A stretch of DNA of 37,547 nt from Candidatus Sumerlaeota bacterium. GTDB taxonomy: Bacteria > Sumerlaeota > Sumerlaeia > SLMS01. This document shows positions 24,601 to 33,200 of the stretch, in pieces. The translations under genes and the position numbers were made by a program. Within the stretch, counting starts at the first letter, position 1. Each line of letters starts with the position of its first letter. The notes under the pieces were generated by a model that saw nothing but the letters and a program-made list of their open reading frames with translations, had not been told where the DNA came from and searched no databases. Location: contig SLMS01000129.1 in assembly GCA_007133495.1 (NCBI GenBank), forward strand, positions 1 through 37,547, in the 5' to 3' direction.

Positions 24601-25861
24601 GAATTATCCCCCCGCTATGGTGGAAAAAGCCACTTTTCGACGTCATGCGAGCTATAGCGCCCTGCGTGGGCCCGCCATTGCGCTGAGCACGCAGCTCGCG
24701 GCGTTCGTCGCCATCAAGTCCCTGGGGGCCACCGAAAGGCAAGCCATCCTGCTGGCCTTTGCCCTGCCGCTGGGCAACCTGATGGCGATTTTCTGGTCGC
24801 GGATGATGGTCCGCCGCCGGCGCCTGCCCTGGGCCGTGTGGCCGGACTTTGTCGGCTTCCTGCTGCTCTTCCCCATCGCCTTCGTTGTGGACCCCATCTG
24901 GTTCATTGTGCTGGTTTTCGGCACGACGTTGCTGCGCAGCTCGGCGATTGTGGCCCTGAGCGGAATCATCCGGGACAACTACCCTGGCGCCGTCCGCGCC
25001 CAGACGATGGGCAAGGTCCAGGCGGGTGCCCTCGGGGCCATGGCGATAAGTGGGCTCGTGTTCGGCAAGATTCTGGAACTGGACCCCTCCGCCTACCGGT
25101 TCATTTATCCGTTTTCGGCGATTCTTGGATTCATTGCTGTTTACCGGCTCTCGGGCGTTCCCGAATCCGACCCGCGCGAACGGCTGTTCGGCCGGGAGCC
25201 GTCCCTGCTGGACATCTGGCACGTCCTCCGTTCCGACCGTGATTTCCTGTACTACCAGATTTCCTTCTTCATCTTCGGCCTGGCCGCCATGATGCTCAAC
25301 GCGCTGCTGCCGCTGTACCTTGCGCAGGACCTTCAGGTGGACTACGTCTCCGGCGCCATTGCGCTGGTCGTGATCACGTCGGGCCTGCCGGTGCTTACCA
25401 GCCCGATCTGGGGGCGGATGATCGACCGGAACAACGTGCTGGTGATGCGGGGGCTGTTCAACCTGGTGTGGGCACTCTGCCCGTTCATCATTGTGGCGAC
25501 GCATTCGGTGGCGGGCGTCTATGCGGGGCAGATTCTCGTCGGCTTCATCCAGGGCGGCTCGATGCTGGTGTGGAACCTCGGGGTGAACATTTTCGCCCGA
25601 AAGGTGGAGGTGCCGACCTACATGGGCATCCATCAGACGTTGACGGGCGCGCGGGGGTTGATTGCGCCGGTGCTGGGGCTTTGGCTGGCCTACACGTTCG
25701 CGGCGCAGGGGGCTGAAGTTCCCGCCTACCGCACGGTGTTTTTGCTCTGCGGGGTTCTGATGCTTGGCGCCGGGATTTTCATGGTCTGGGAGGGGCGCGC
25801 GATGGAGGCCAAGGGGCGGGCGGTGACTTTCAAACTCGCCGACGAGCGGGAAACCGCCTGA
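24599..25861 (+). CDS. Major facilitator superfamily transporter
   Basis: A 420-residue polytopic membrane protein with about 11-12 hydrophobic helices in two halves. The first half holds AILLAFALPLGNLMAIFWSRMMVRRRRLPW, where the short basic loop after helix 2 resembles the MFS A motif. The second half holds LVVITSGLPVLTSPIWGRMIDRNN (G-x-x-x-D-R loop). The substrate is unknown. ATG 24599 overlaps the divergent WecG start; ATG 24617 is an alternative beginning MVEKATFRRH. It is two bases upstream of the MurJ-like gene, so the two are probably co-transcribed, which suggests export of a glycan precursor or a related solute. Confidence 0.85.
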   Translation: MNYPPAMVEKATFRRHASYSALRGPAIALSTQLAAFVAIKSLGATERQAILLAFALPLGNLMAIFWSRMMVRRRRLPWAVWPDFVGFLLLFPIAFVVDPIWFIVLVFGTTLLRSSAIVALSGIIRDNYPGAVRAQTMGKVQAGALGAMAISGLVFGKILELDPSAYRFIYPFSAILGFIAVYRLSGVPESDPRERLFGREPSLLDIWHVLRSDRDFLYYQISFFIFGLAAMMLNALLPLYLAQDLQVDYVSGAIALVVITSGLPVLTSPIWGRMIDRNNVLVMRGLFNLVWALCPFIIVATHSVAGVYAGQILVGFIQGGSMLVWNLGVNIFARKVEVPTYMGIHQTLTGARGLIAPVLGLWLAYTFAAQGAEVPAYRTVFLLCGVLMLGAGIFMVWEGRAMEAKGRAVTFKLADERETA

Positions 25862-25863
25862 CG

Positions 25864-27441
25864 ATGCCTCCGCGCAAACCGAGCCGCCGACTGCTCGGGG
25901 ACCGGCCGCTGGTCCCGCTCCAGTTTGCCGTCGGCGGGCTGCTGGTCATCGGAGTGCTGACGCGGTTTTTCGGCCTGGCGCGGGAGATCGTCGTCGCGGG
26001 TTTCTTCGGTACGAGCGCCCAGCTCGACGCGGTCTTTCTCGGGCTCGCCATTCCGATCGCGCTTTGCCTCGGGCTGGGGGGAGGGCTCTCGCGCGCGGTG
26101 GTGCCGCTCGGGGCGGCCATCGGGCAGCGGCAACTCGGCGGTGCCTTCCGCCTCGCCGGTGGCCGGGCGCTCTCCGTCACGCTCACCATCTCGCTCATCA
26201 TGGCGATTGGGGCGCCCGCCTGGACGATGCTCGTCCTGATCGGAGCGGACGGGGTCCCCCGGCTGACGGTCATGGCGGCCGGGATTATCGGCAGCCTTGC
26301 CCTTGGCGGAGCCGCCTTCGGAGGCATTGCCATCGGGTTGGCGAACGCGCAGGGCCGCCACTTTTCCGCCTCCATGACGCCGGTTGCCTACAACCTTTGC
26401 ATGATCGGCACGGTGTTGCTGTTGGCGAGGCCGTTGGGGCCGCTGAGCGTCGCTGCGGGCATCGTGGCGGCCGAGTGGGGACAGGTGCTGGCCTTGGCGC
26501 CCTTCCTCCGGCGTATTGGCCGGTGGGCGGCTCCTCCCCCGCGCGCGTTCCTGAGGAAGGCGCGGCAGCTCTTCTGGCCCGCGGTGTTCATCTCCATGGC
26601 CGGCGGGCTCACCATGACGGTGGACCGGGCATTTGCCGCCTCGCTGCCGGAGCGGTCCGTCTCCGCGCTGGCCTACGCCGAACGGCTGCTGAACTTTCCG
26701 GTGCTGCTGATTGGGCTGGCGCTTCAGCATCCGCTCTATACGCGGCTCGCGCGCTTTGCGGCGTCGAACTGGAGCCGCTCGTTCGAGGACACCCTTGCCA
26801 TTGGCATTCGCACCCTGCTGCTGGCGGGGACTCCGGCGGCGCTGGCCGTGGGTTTTCTTGCCGCGCCGCTGATCGGCCTGCTGCTGGAGCGAGGCGCCTT
26901 CTCCGGCGCGGACACGGCCCTGTCCGCCCTTGCCATGCGCGGGTACGCGCCGGGGATCGTCTTTCTGGCGATGATTCCGTTACTGCTCAGCGCTGCGCTG
27001 GCGCGTGGCAACCCGTGGAAGCCCGTTTTCGTGCTGCTCTTCTCGGTGGGGCTGAACGCGGTGCTGAACGCGATCCTGATCCGGTATCTGGGCCTGCCGG
27101 GGATCGCGCTGGCCACGTCGATCGTGGCGCTTCTTTCGGCCGGACTGCTGCTTCTGCTCACCGCGCCGCGGGTGCTGCTGAGCGTGGCGCTCTGGCGCAC
27201 GGCGGGGGTTGCGGTGCTCATGGCCGTGGCAGGAGGGCTTGGTCTCGGTGTCTATACGATGATCATGCCGGCGCTGCCGGGCATGGCGGGGCAGGCGTTG
27301 GTGCTGATTCTCGGCGGTGTTGTCCTTGCGGTGTCCATCGCGCTTGTGGCGGGGGGCTTTGCGGGTGTGGAATACGTGCGTTTGCGGAGCCTTGCGCGGG
27401 CGATTGGTGCCCGCGCGCACGGAAAGGCCGGCCGGCGATGA
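25864..27441 (+). CDS. MurJ/MviN-type lipid flippase
   Basis: A 525-residue membrane protein of the MATE/MurJ fold with about 14 hydrophobic helices. The start RFFGLAREIVVAGFFGTSAQLDAVFLGLAIP is the family hallmark, followed by FRLAGGRALS, and LARGNPWKPVFVLLFSVGLNAVLNAILIRYLG is the typical late-helix block. MurJ flips lipid II in peptidoglycan synthesis; homologues in glycan loci move other lipid-linked sugars. The location between an MFS gene and a glycosyltransferase makes either role possible. Its stop overlaps the glycosyltransferase start (ATGA at 27438-27441). Confidence 0.9.
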   Translation: MPPRKPSRRLLGDRPLVPLQFAVGGLLVIGVLTRFFGLAREIVVAGFFGTSAQLDAVFLGLAIPIALCLGLGGGLSRAVVPLGAAIGQRQLGGAFRLAGGRALSVTLTISLIMAIGAPAWTMLVLIGADGVPRLTVMAAGIIGSLALGGAAFGGIAIGLANAQGRHFSASMTPVAYNLCMIGTVLLLARPLGPLSVAAGIVAAEWGQVLALAPFLRRIGRWAAPPPRAFLRKARQLFWPAVFISMAGGLTMTVDRAFAASLPERSVSALAYAERLLNFPVLLIGLALQHPLYTRLARFAASNWSRSFEDTLAIGIRTLLLAGTPAALAVGFLAAPLIGLLLERGAFSGADTALSALAMRGYAPGIVFLAMIPLLLSAALARGNPWKPVFVLLFSVGLNAVLNAILIRYLGLPGIALATSIVALLSAGLLLLLTAPRVLLSVALWRTAGVAVLMAVAGGLGLGVYTMIMPALPGMAGQALVLILGGVVLAVSIALVAGGFAGVEYVRLRSLARAIGARAHGKAGRR

Positions 27442-28634
27442 GGCAGCTCCCGCTCGTCCTTGCTTTCGGGCCGGGCACCTGGCGTCCCGGACAGGTGTAC
27501 GGCTCGCCGCGTTATCATCTGTGGAACCTTGCCGCGCTCGGCTGGCGCGTGCTGTACGTGGAACCGCCCGTGCGGTTCGCGGCAAAGGCGCGGCTTTGGG
27601 AAGCGCCGGACCGGCCGTTTGCCGCCCTCACCCCCGGCGGCGTGCCCCCCTTCGCGGTGCGGTACTGCCTGTTCCCCGGCATTGCGGAGGCGTGGCGCGA
27701 GGCCACCGCGCGCCGGCTTGCCCGCGAAGCGCTCCGCTGTCTGGACGGCTGGCGGCGTGAACCCGGTCTGCTCTGGTTCGGAGCGCCCTGGCATGGGGCG
27801 CTGTTGCGGCACCTGCCGCGTTTGCCGCGGGCGGTACATATATACGACGAGTTGGCGGAGAGTCCGCTGTTGCGGCCGGCCGCCCAGGAGTTGCTCGTCA
27901 GGTGGGAGCGCCGGCTGCTCGAAAACTCGGACGTGGCGCTCTGCTCCTCCCGTCCGCAGGCCGAAGCGCGCCGCAATTACTGTCCGCGCACCGAGGTGCT
28001 GGAGAACGGCATCCCGGAGAGTTTCCTTCAGGAGGCGCGCGACCCCCGTGACCCCGCCGCGGGGGAGCTGCTCTCCCGTATAGACAATCTACCGCGCCCG
28101 CGTATTGCCTACGGGGGCGCCGCCGATCTGCGGCTCGATCCGGAACCGTTCCTTGCGCTGCTGGACGAGGAGCAGACGGGCACGGTCCTCTTTCTCGGGG
28201 GGAAGGGCGCCATGCTCGCGCGGAAGCTCCGCCGCAATATGCGCCGGCACCGGCGCGCCTTTCATTCCGGCCCGGTTCCCCACGCATGGTACCCCGCGCT
28301 GTATAGACGCATGGACTGCCTCGCCATCGCCCACCGGGATATTCCCTTCACGCGCGCGATGCTGCCGGAAAAGCTGAGCGAATACCTGGCGAGCGGAAAG
28401 CCGGTGGTGGCGATGGAACTCCCCGAAATTGCCCGCGTGGCACGGGAGGCGGAAAACCCGCTCGCCGTGCGGCTGGCGCGTACGCCGGAAGCCTTCGTGG
28501 ACCAGTGCCTTGCCGCCTGCCGGGACACGGACCCGGCGCTTGTGGCCGAACGCCGGCGCCTTGCCGGACGGCGCACGTGGGGGAAACTTGCTGCGGAACT
28601 CGACGCGGTGCTGCGCACGATGGTGCGGTTGTAA
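27438..28634 (+). CDS. GT4-like glycosyltransferase
   Basis: A 398-residue soluble protein with a GT-B layout: an N-terminal segment with LVLAFGPGTWRPGQVYGSPRYHLWNLAALGWRVLYVEPPVRF, a middle RAVHIYDELAESP, and a C-terminal donor domain with RIAYGGAADLRLD, TVLFLGGKGAML, and LPEKLSEYLASGKPVVAMELPEI. The latter is the Pro-x-Lys-x-x-Glu type donor-binding motif (here PEKLSEYLASGKP) of family 4. It likely transfers a sugar in surface glycan synthesis. Translation is coupled to the MurJ-like gene through the ATGA overlap. No membrane segment is seen. Confidence 0.88.
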   Translation: MRQLPLVLAFGPGTWRPGQVYGSPRYHLWNLAALGWRVLYVEPPVRFAAKARLWEAPDRPFAALTPGGVPPFAVRYCLFPGIAEAWREATARRLAREALRCLDGWRREPGLLWFGAPWHGALLRHLPRLPRAVHIYDELAESPLLRPAAQELLVRWERRLLENSDVALCSSRPQAEARRNYCPRTEVLENGIPESFLQEARDPRDPAAGELLSRIDNLPRPRIAYGGAADLRLDPEPFLALLDEEQTGTVLFLGGKGAMLARKLRRNMRRHRRAFHSGPVPHAWYPALYRRMDCLAIAHRDIPFTRAMLPEKLSEYLASGKPVVAMELPEIARVAREAENPLAVRLARTPEAFVDQCLAACRDTDPALVAERRRLAGRRTWGKLAAELDAVLRTMVRL

Positions 28635-28658
28635 CGGCCCTTGGAGTGCGGCGGCGCA

Positions 28659-28813
28659 GTGGACTACGTGGACGGTGTGGACGGTGTGGACATCCGCCCC
28701 GGCGGATCGCATCAACGGGATGTACCGCACGCCGCGAATGCCACCTATCCAAGGCAGCCACGGTGCGCTGCGCTGTCATTCCAGCGCACGTCCATGCAGT
28801 CCATGATGTCCAT
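28659..28813. repeat. Facing 9-bp-period arrays and hairpins between convergent genes
   Basis: The 196-bp gap between the glycosyltransferase stop (28634) and HlyD-like stop (28831) has no gene. It holds a tandem array with 9-bp period (GTGGAC plus three variable bases, four copies, 28659-28691). On the other side is a three-copy array of GTCCAT plus three bases (28790-28813), whose units are the near-complement of the first. Between them are two hairpins: ATCCGCC/GGCGGAT (28692-28698 with 28701-28707) and GTGCGCTG/CAGCGCAC (28763-28770 with 28782-28789). The pair may act as a bidirectional terminator or be a degenerate mobile repeat. Confidence 0.5.
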
Positions 28814-28830
28814 TGATTTGAAGCCGGGTG

Positions 28831-30153
28831 CTACCCCCTGCGTTCGGCGCCGATCACGACCTGGTCCCCGGCAGCAAGGCCCTCCAGCACCTCGACACGC
28901 CGGTCGTTGGACTGACCGAGGGAGACCGCCCGCGTCTCGCGCTCGCGTCCGTTGATGACCTGGACGAAGTAGTCGCCATCAGGGGTGGCGTTGATGGCTT
29001 CGAGCGGGACGGTCAGCACGCCCTCGCGCTGGTCGAGAACGAACCGCACCCTTGCGCTCAGGCCCGAACGGAGCCGCTCGTCGCTGCTGTCCTCCATCGC
29101 GATGACGATTTCGAAGACCTTCTCGCCGGTCAGCTCCTCGCCGGTGGCGGTGATCTGGCCCCCGGCGGACGTCTCGCGGGGTACGGCCACCGAGCCGATC
29201 GATTGCACGGTGCCGCGGCCCTGCAGGTTGCCGGCCGCCTCGAAGGAAAGCTCCACCGGTGTGCCGGTCTGCACGTTGAGCATTTCGCTCTCGGGTATCT
29301 GGGAGCGGACGACCAGGTGGTTGACGTCTGGAATTTCGCCGAGCCGGTCGCCCTCGCGGACTTCCTCGCCGCTTTGGCGTTCGACGTTGCGGCGCGAACT
29401 CCAGTCCCAGCGCGAATGGCGCAGGAACATGCCGTCGGCAGGTGCCCGGATTTCCGCCAGCTCGATGCGCTGGGCTGTCTCCCCGATTCGCCGGAGGGTG
29501 TCGCTTGCCCGCAGGCTGATGCGTTCGAGGCGGGTCTGGTTGTTCAGCTCGGTCGATTGGGAGCCGGTGACGCGCTCGCGCAGGTTCATGTCCTCGCGGT
29601 AGGTGGAGATTTCGGAAGTGCGAAGGCGGAAGGCGGCCGAGCGGACGTTGTCCTCGGCCACGAGGTCCCGGCTCTGCAGGTATTCGAGTTCGGAGAGCTC
29701 CTGGTTCACGTTGGCGAGTTCGACCCGCGTCATGTCCAGCTCGGCCTGCGCGGAGCTGATGTCGAGGGCGTTGCTGCGGAGCGTCCTGGTCATATCCTCG
29801 ACGGCGGCTTCGAGCTCGTTGCGGATGGACTTGAGGTTTTCGATCTGCTCTTCGAGGTCCTCTTCGAGGTTCTGCACGTCGAGCAGGGCGAGGACGTCGC
29901 CCTCGCTGACTTCTGTGCCGCTGTCCACAAGCTGGACGATGCGCCCGCGGAAGGGGGAGTTGATGGTGACCACCCGGGTGGACTCCACGACTCCGGACTC
30001 CTCGAGGACGACCTCAAGTGTCGTCGGCTCTGCCGGAGCGGTTTCCATCTGGACGCGGCGCTCCGAAACGCCGCAGCCGGCGGCGACCAGCAGCGCGGTC
30101 GTCCCAGCCAGGCCAAGCATTGCGGTCCAAGGCCACTTTGCGTGCAGATTCAT
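28831..30153 (-). CDS. HlyD/RND-adaptor-like periplasmic lipoprotein
   Basis: A 440-residue membrane-fusion protein. A lipoprotein signal (LVAAGC, Cys27) anchors it. A biotinyl-lipoyl-like half domain (VVTINSPFRGRIVQLVDSGTEVSEGDVLALLD, about 60-92) precedes a long coiled coil (about 93-235: LEEDLEEQIENLKSIRNELEA and onward). Then comes the second half lipoyl motif (LAEIRAPADGMFLRH), a beta-barrel domain, and a membrane-proximal domain ending in VEVLEGLAAGDQVVIG. Such adaptors link an inner-membrane pump to an outer-membrane channel, but no pump gene is next to it. A terminator at 30217-30243 separates it from the upstream glycan fusion gene. Confidence 0.9.
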   Translation of the reverse strand: MNLHAKWPWTAMLGLAGTTALLVAAGCGVSERRVQMETAPAEPTTLEVVLEESGVVESTRVVTINSPFRGRIVQLVDSGTEVSEGDVLALLDVQNLEEDLEEQIENLKSIRNELEAAVEDMTRTLRSNALDISSAQAELDMTRVELANVNQELSELEYLQSRDLVAEDNVRSAAFRLRTSEISTYREDMNLRERVTGSQSTELNNQTRLERISLRASDTLRRIGETAQRIELAEIRAPADGMFLRHSRWDWSSRRNVERQSGEEVREGDRLGEIPDVNHLVVRSQIPESEMLNVQTGTPVELSFEAAGNLQGRGTVQSIGSVAVPRETSAGGQITATGEELTGEKVFEIVIAMEDSSDERLRSGLSARVRFVLDQREGVLTVPLEAINATPDGDYFVQVINGRERETRAVSLGQSNDRRVEVLEGLAAGDQVVIGAERRG

Positions 30154-30216
30154 TTTGAAGCCACCTTCCGGGTCATTCTGGCCGGTGTGGTGTGCGCAGC
30201 CCGGCAGGCAGAAGAA

Positions 30217-30243
30217 TGCCGGGAGCGATGTCCGCCCCCGGCA
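30217..30243 (-). terminator. Intrinsic terminator after the CapD-GT2 fusion gene
   Basis: On the minus strand TGCCGGG (30243-30237) pairs with CCCGGCA (30223-30217) around a 13-base loop and is followed by a T-rich TTCTTCT. It lies 16 bases past the fusion gene's stop (30259) and before the HlyD-like gene, so the two are probably separate transcription units or only partly coupled. Confidence 0.6.
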
Positions 30244-30258
30244 CTGTGATGCAACAAC

Positions 30259-33200
30259 TCAGCCAGTTTTCTGCGGGGCTTTCCCGAGGCGCTTGTTGAT
30301 CTCGATCCGCCGGCGGAGGGCTTCCTGGCGCGCCCGGTTCTTGTTCTTGTACTTCATCTCGGGATCGCGCGTCACGTCGGTGTTATCGGGGTGCCGGCGG
30401 TAGTAGTAGAGCACCTCGTGGACCCGGTCCACGTCGTACTTTTCGCCGGTTTTGACGACCATGTCGTAGTCCTCGCCGAAGTTGCCGTAGTGTTCCTCAT
30501 CGTACAGTCCGAATTCTTCGAGGACCGCTTTGGGGAACCAGCGTGTGGCCCCGGCGCCGTCGCGCCGCAGAATCTGGTTCCGCGTGTAGCCGCCATGGGT
30601 GACCGGGTTGACTTCCTCGATGATCTCTCCGTCCTCGTCCATCAGGCGGTAGTAGCTGATGGCGAGGCCGCACTTGGGGTTGCTTTCGAGCTGGGCCACC
30701 ATCTTTTCAATGCATTTGGGGTCGTATTCATCGTCGCTGTCGTGCTGGCCGATGTACTTGCCGCGGGCGGCCCGGATGCCTTCGTTGAGCGCCGAGGCGA
30801 TGGTGCTTCCCTTGCCGTGGACGAGCCGCACGCGGGAGTCCTTCGCTTCGTATTCCTTCACCTTCTCGATCGTCCCGTCGGTGGAGCCGTTGTCCACCAC
30901 AACAACCTCGAAGTCCTTGTAGGTGTTGGCCAGCAGCTTGTCCAGGGCATTGCTGATGAACCGCATCCGGTTGAGGATGGGGATCACGACGGTGGCCATG
31001 GTTTCGTACTTCTTGCCGGAGTGGTCCACCTCTACGGTCGGGTGATCGATCCATGCGCCGCGCCGTTTGAGCGCCTCCTCGAACACGGAGGTGACCTCGC
31101 GCTCCACGTCCTCGGGATAGAAGACGTAGCTGAAGCCGCCAAGCGGCCCGCCACCGGGGGAGAACACCTTCTTGCCGGTCGAATCCTCCACCACCTGGAG
31201 GAAGTGGATATAGAGCGGCTCCTTGATGCGTTTGAAGGGCTTCTGCTCCATCAGCTTGAGGTGCAGGTCGTATTCCCAGGCAAAGTTGAGGTCGTCGCGG
31301 ATGCCTCCCACTTCCTTGATGGCGCCGGTGTGGTAGGCGATCACGGGGCCGTACTCGAAGCGCTCGTGGGGGCAGCCCTCATGGTCGTGGAGGATCACGG
31401 TGGAGCGTTCGCCGGCGCGGTCCTCCTCGAAGTGGGCGTAGGCGAGCGGTGTTCCGTCCGCCAGTGCCTTGCGGAGCTCGGGCAGCGCCTCCTCCTTGAG
31501 GAGCACCTCGGAGTTGAGGGTCACCAGCATCCCCGCCCCCGGGTGCGTCTCCAGCGCCTCGTTCATCAGGGCCCCGTTGGGCTTGGAGCCTCGGACGAGC
31601 TTGACCGGGACTTTTGCTGCCTTCGCCTCGTCCTCCGGGTCGACGATGCACACGAGCTTGTCGTCCTCCCCGAGGACTGTCTGCTGCATCTGATCCAGCA
31701 GCATTTCGAGTGTGTCCTTCTCCACTCCCTTGGTGATCGATAGAACGAGGCAGGTGCCCTTTGCGGGTTCTTGCGATGGACTCATAGTTTCTTCCTCTTT
31801 CCTTTCCTCTGTTGGTGTTCCCGTCTCCTCGGTTTCTGGTTCGGGGGCGCGTGGGGAGGCTTCGGCGAACAGATCGCCCTCCTCGAACGGAGCGCCTCCT
31901 TTTTCCCCATCAGCTTCGGCGCTCTCTTTACCCTTGGGGGAGTTTGGAACGCCGGGGGGCGCGGGTGCAAGCCTCTCCGTTTCGGCGGGCTTTTCGGCCG
32001 GTGGCTTGGGCTCGGGTTCCTTCGCTGGCGGGGCCGGCTGGGGTTCCTCTTCGGGCGGTTCGGGTTCGGGTTCGGGCGGGGCCAGGTCCTCTACCGGCTC
32101 CGCCTTGGCGGGAGAGGGCTGCTCCTTGAGGTCCGGCGCCGGAGGCATGATTTCCTCCTGCTCCGCCCATGGCGCGTTTTCCAGAACCTCGGGGCGCCAG
32201 GTCACGTCCTTGGAGGGGAAGTACCCGGGCACCCTCTCGCCAAGGTAGGCCAGGAGGGTCTCCGGGCGTTCCTCCTCGGCCAGCCATTCCACGGTCCGAA
32301 GCGTGTCGCGCAGCGATTCGGGAGAGGGGAGGGGCTCCTCCTCCAGCGCGATCAATTGCGGCACCTGCGCGAAGGGGGTTTCTCCCTCCACGGCCGGAGC
32401 GCGGAGCCGCTCGCCCTCGGGCAGGCCGGAGTATTCGACCTGCACGTCCTTGCCCCAGCGCTTGCCGCGTGCGGCGAGGAGCTGGCGCGCCGCGTCCGCC
32501 AGTTTCAGCCGCGTGGGCATCGCGGTGCCCAGAACGCCCGTGGGTGCCTTTACCGCGATGGCCGCCAGGGCCAGCCGCGCCACCCACCGGGCCGGAAGGG
32601 GCGACAGTTCCATGTCCGGGTGCGACAGCCGCGCTGTACCGCGGCCGTCTGTCTGCTCGGTGAGCTGCGAGACCAGCGAATCGCGGCGCTCGGCCACTTC
32701 CGGAATCCGCAGCACGGTGAAGCGGCACTCGCTCCGCGCCCCGCGGCTCAGGGCGACAAGCTCCCCCAGCCGCAGCGTTGCCGCGGCGACGCTGGACGGA
32801 TCCCCCGCGTGCAGCGTCGAAAGCAGGACGAAGGACTCCACCCCGAGCCCGTGCGCGAGCCTCACCCAAGGCGCCAGCGCCACCACGTTCTCCTGCACGG
32901 CGGCACCGGGGTCCTCCTCCAGCAGCGGAACCGAATCGCATCCGGCGGCGTAAACGATTGCTTCAGGGCGGGCGCGGCGCAGCACCTGACCGATGCCGTT
33001 GGCGTCGCCCGGGAAGACCAGCGCTTTGTGCAGAACCGCTTGCGGGCAGGCCGTTGCGGCGGCGGCAACGGCCTCCTCCAGCGCGTCGCGATGGTGGTCC
33101 ACCAGCCAGAGTGCCTCGGGCTGGAGCGCGGCGAGCTGGCTGGCCAGTTCGCGTCCGGCGATGCTTCCGGCGCCAACGACGAGCGCGCGGCGTACCCGGG

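Noticed and set aside
26064-28634. 856-residue ORF that seems to join MurJ and the glycosyltransferase
   Set aside because: The first part is a shadow frame of the MurJ-like gene. Only the part from 27438 is the real glycosyltransferase.
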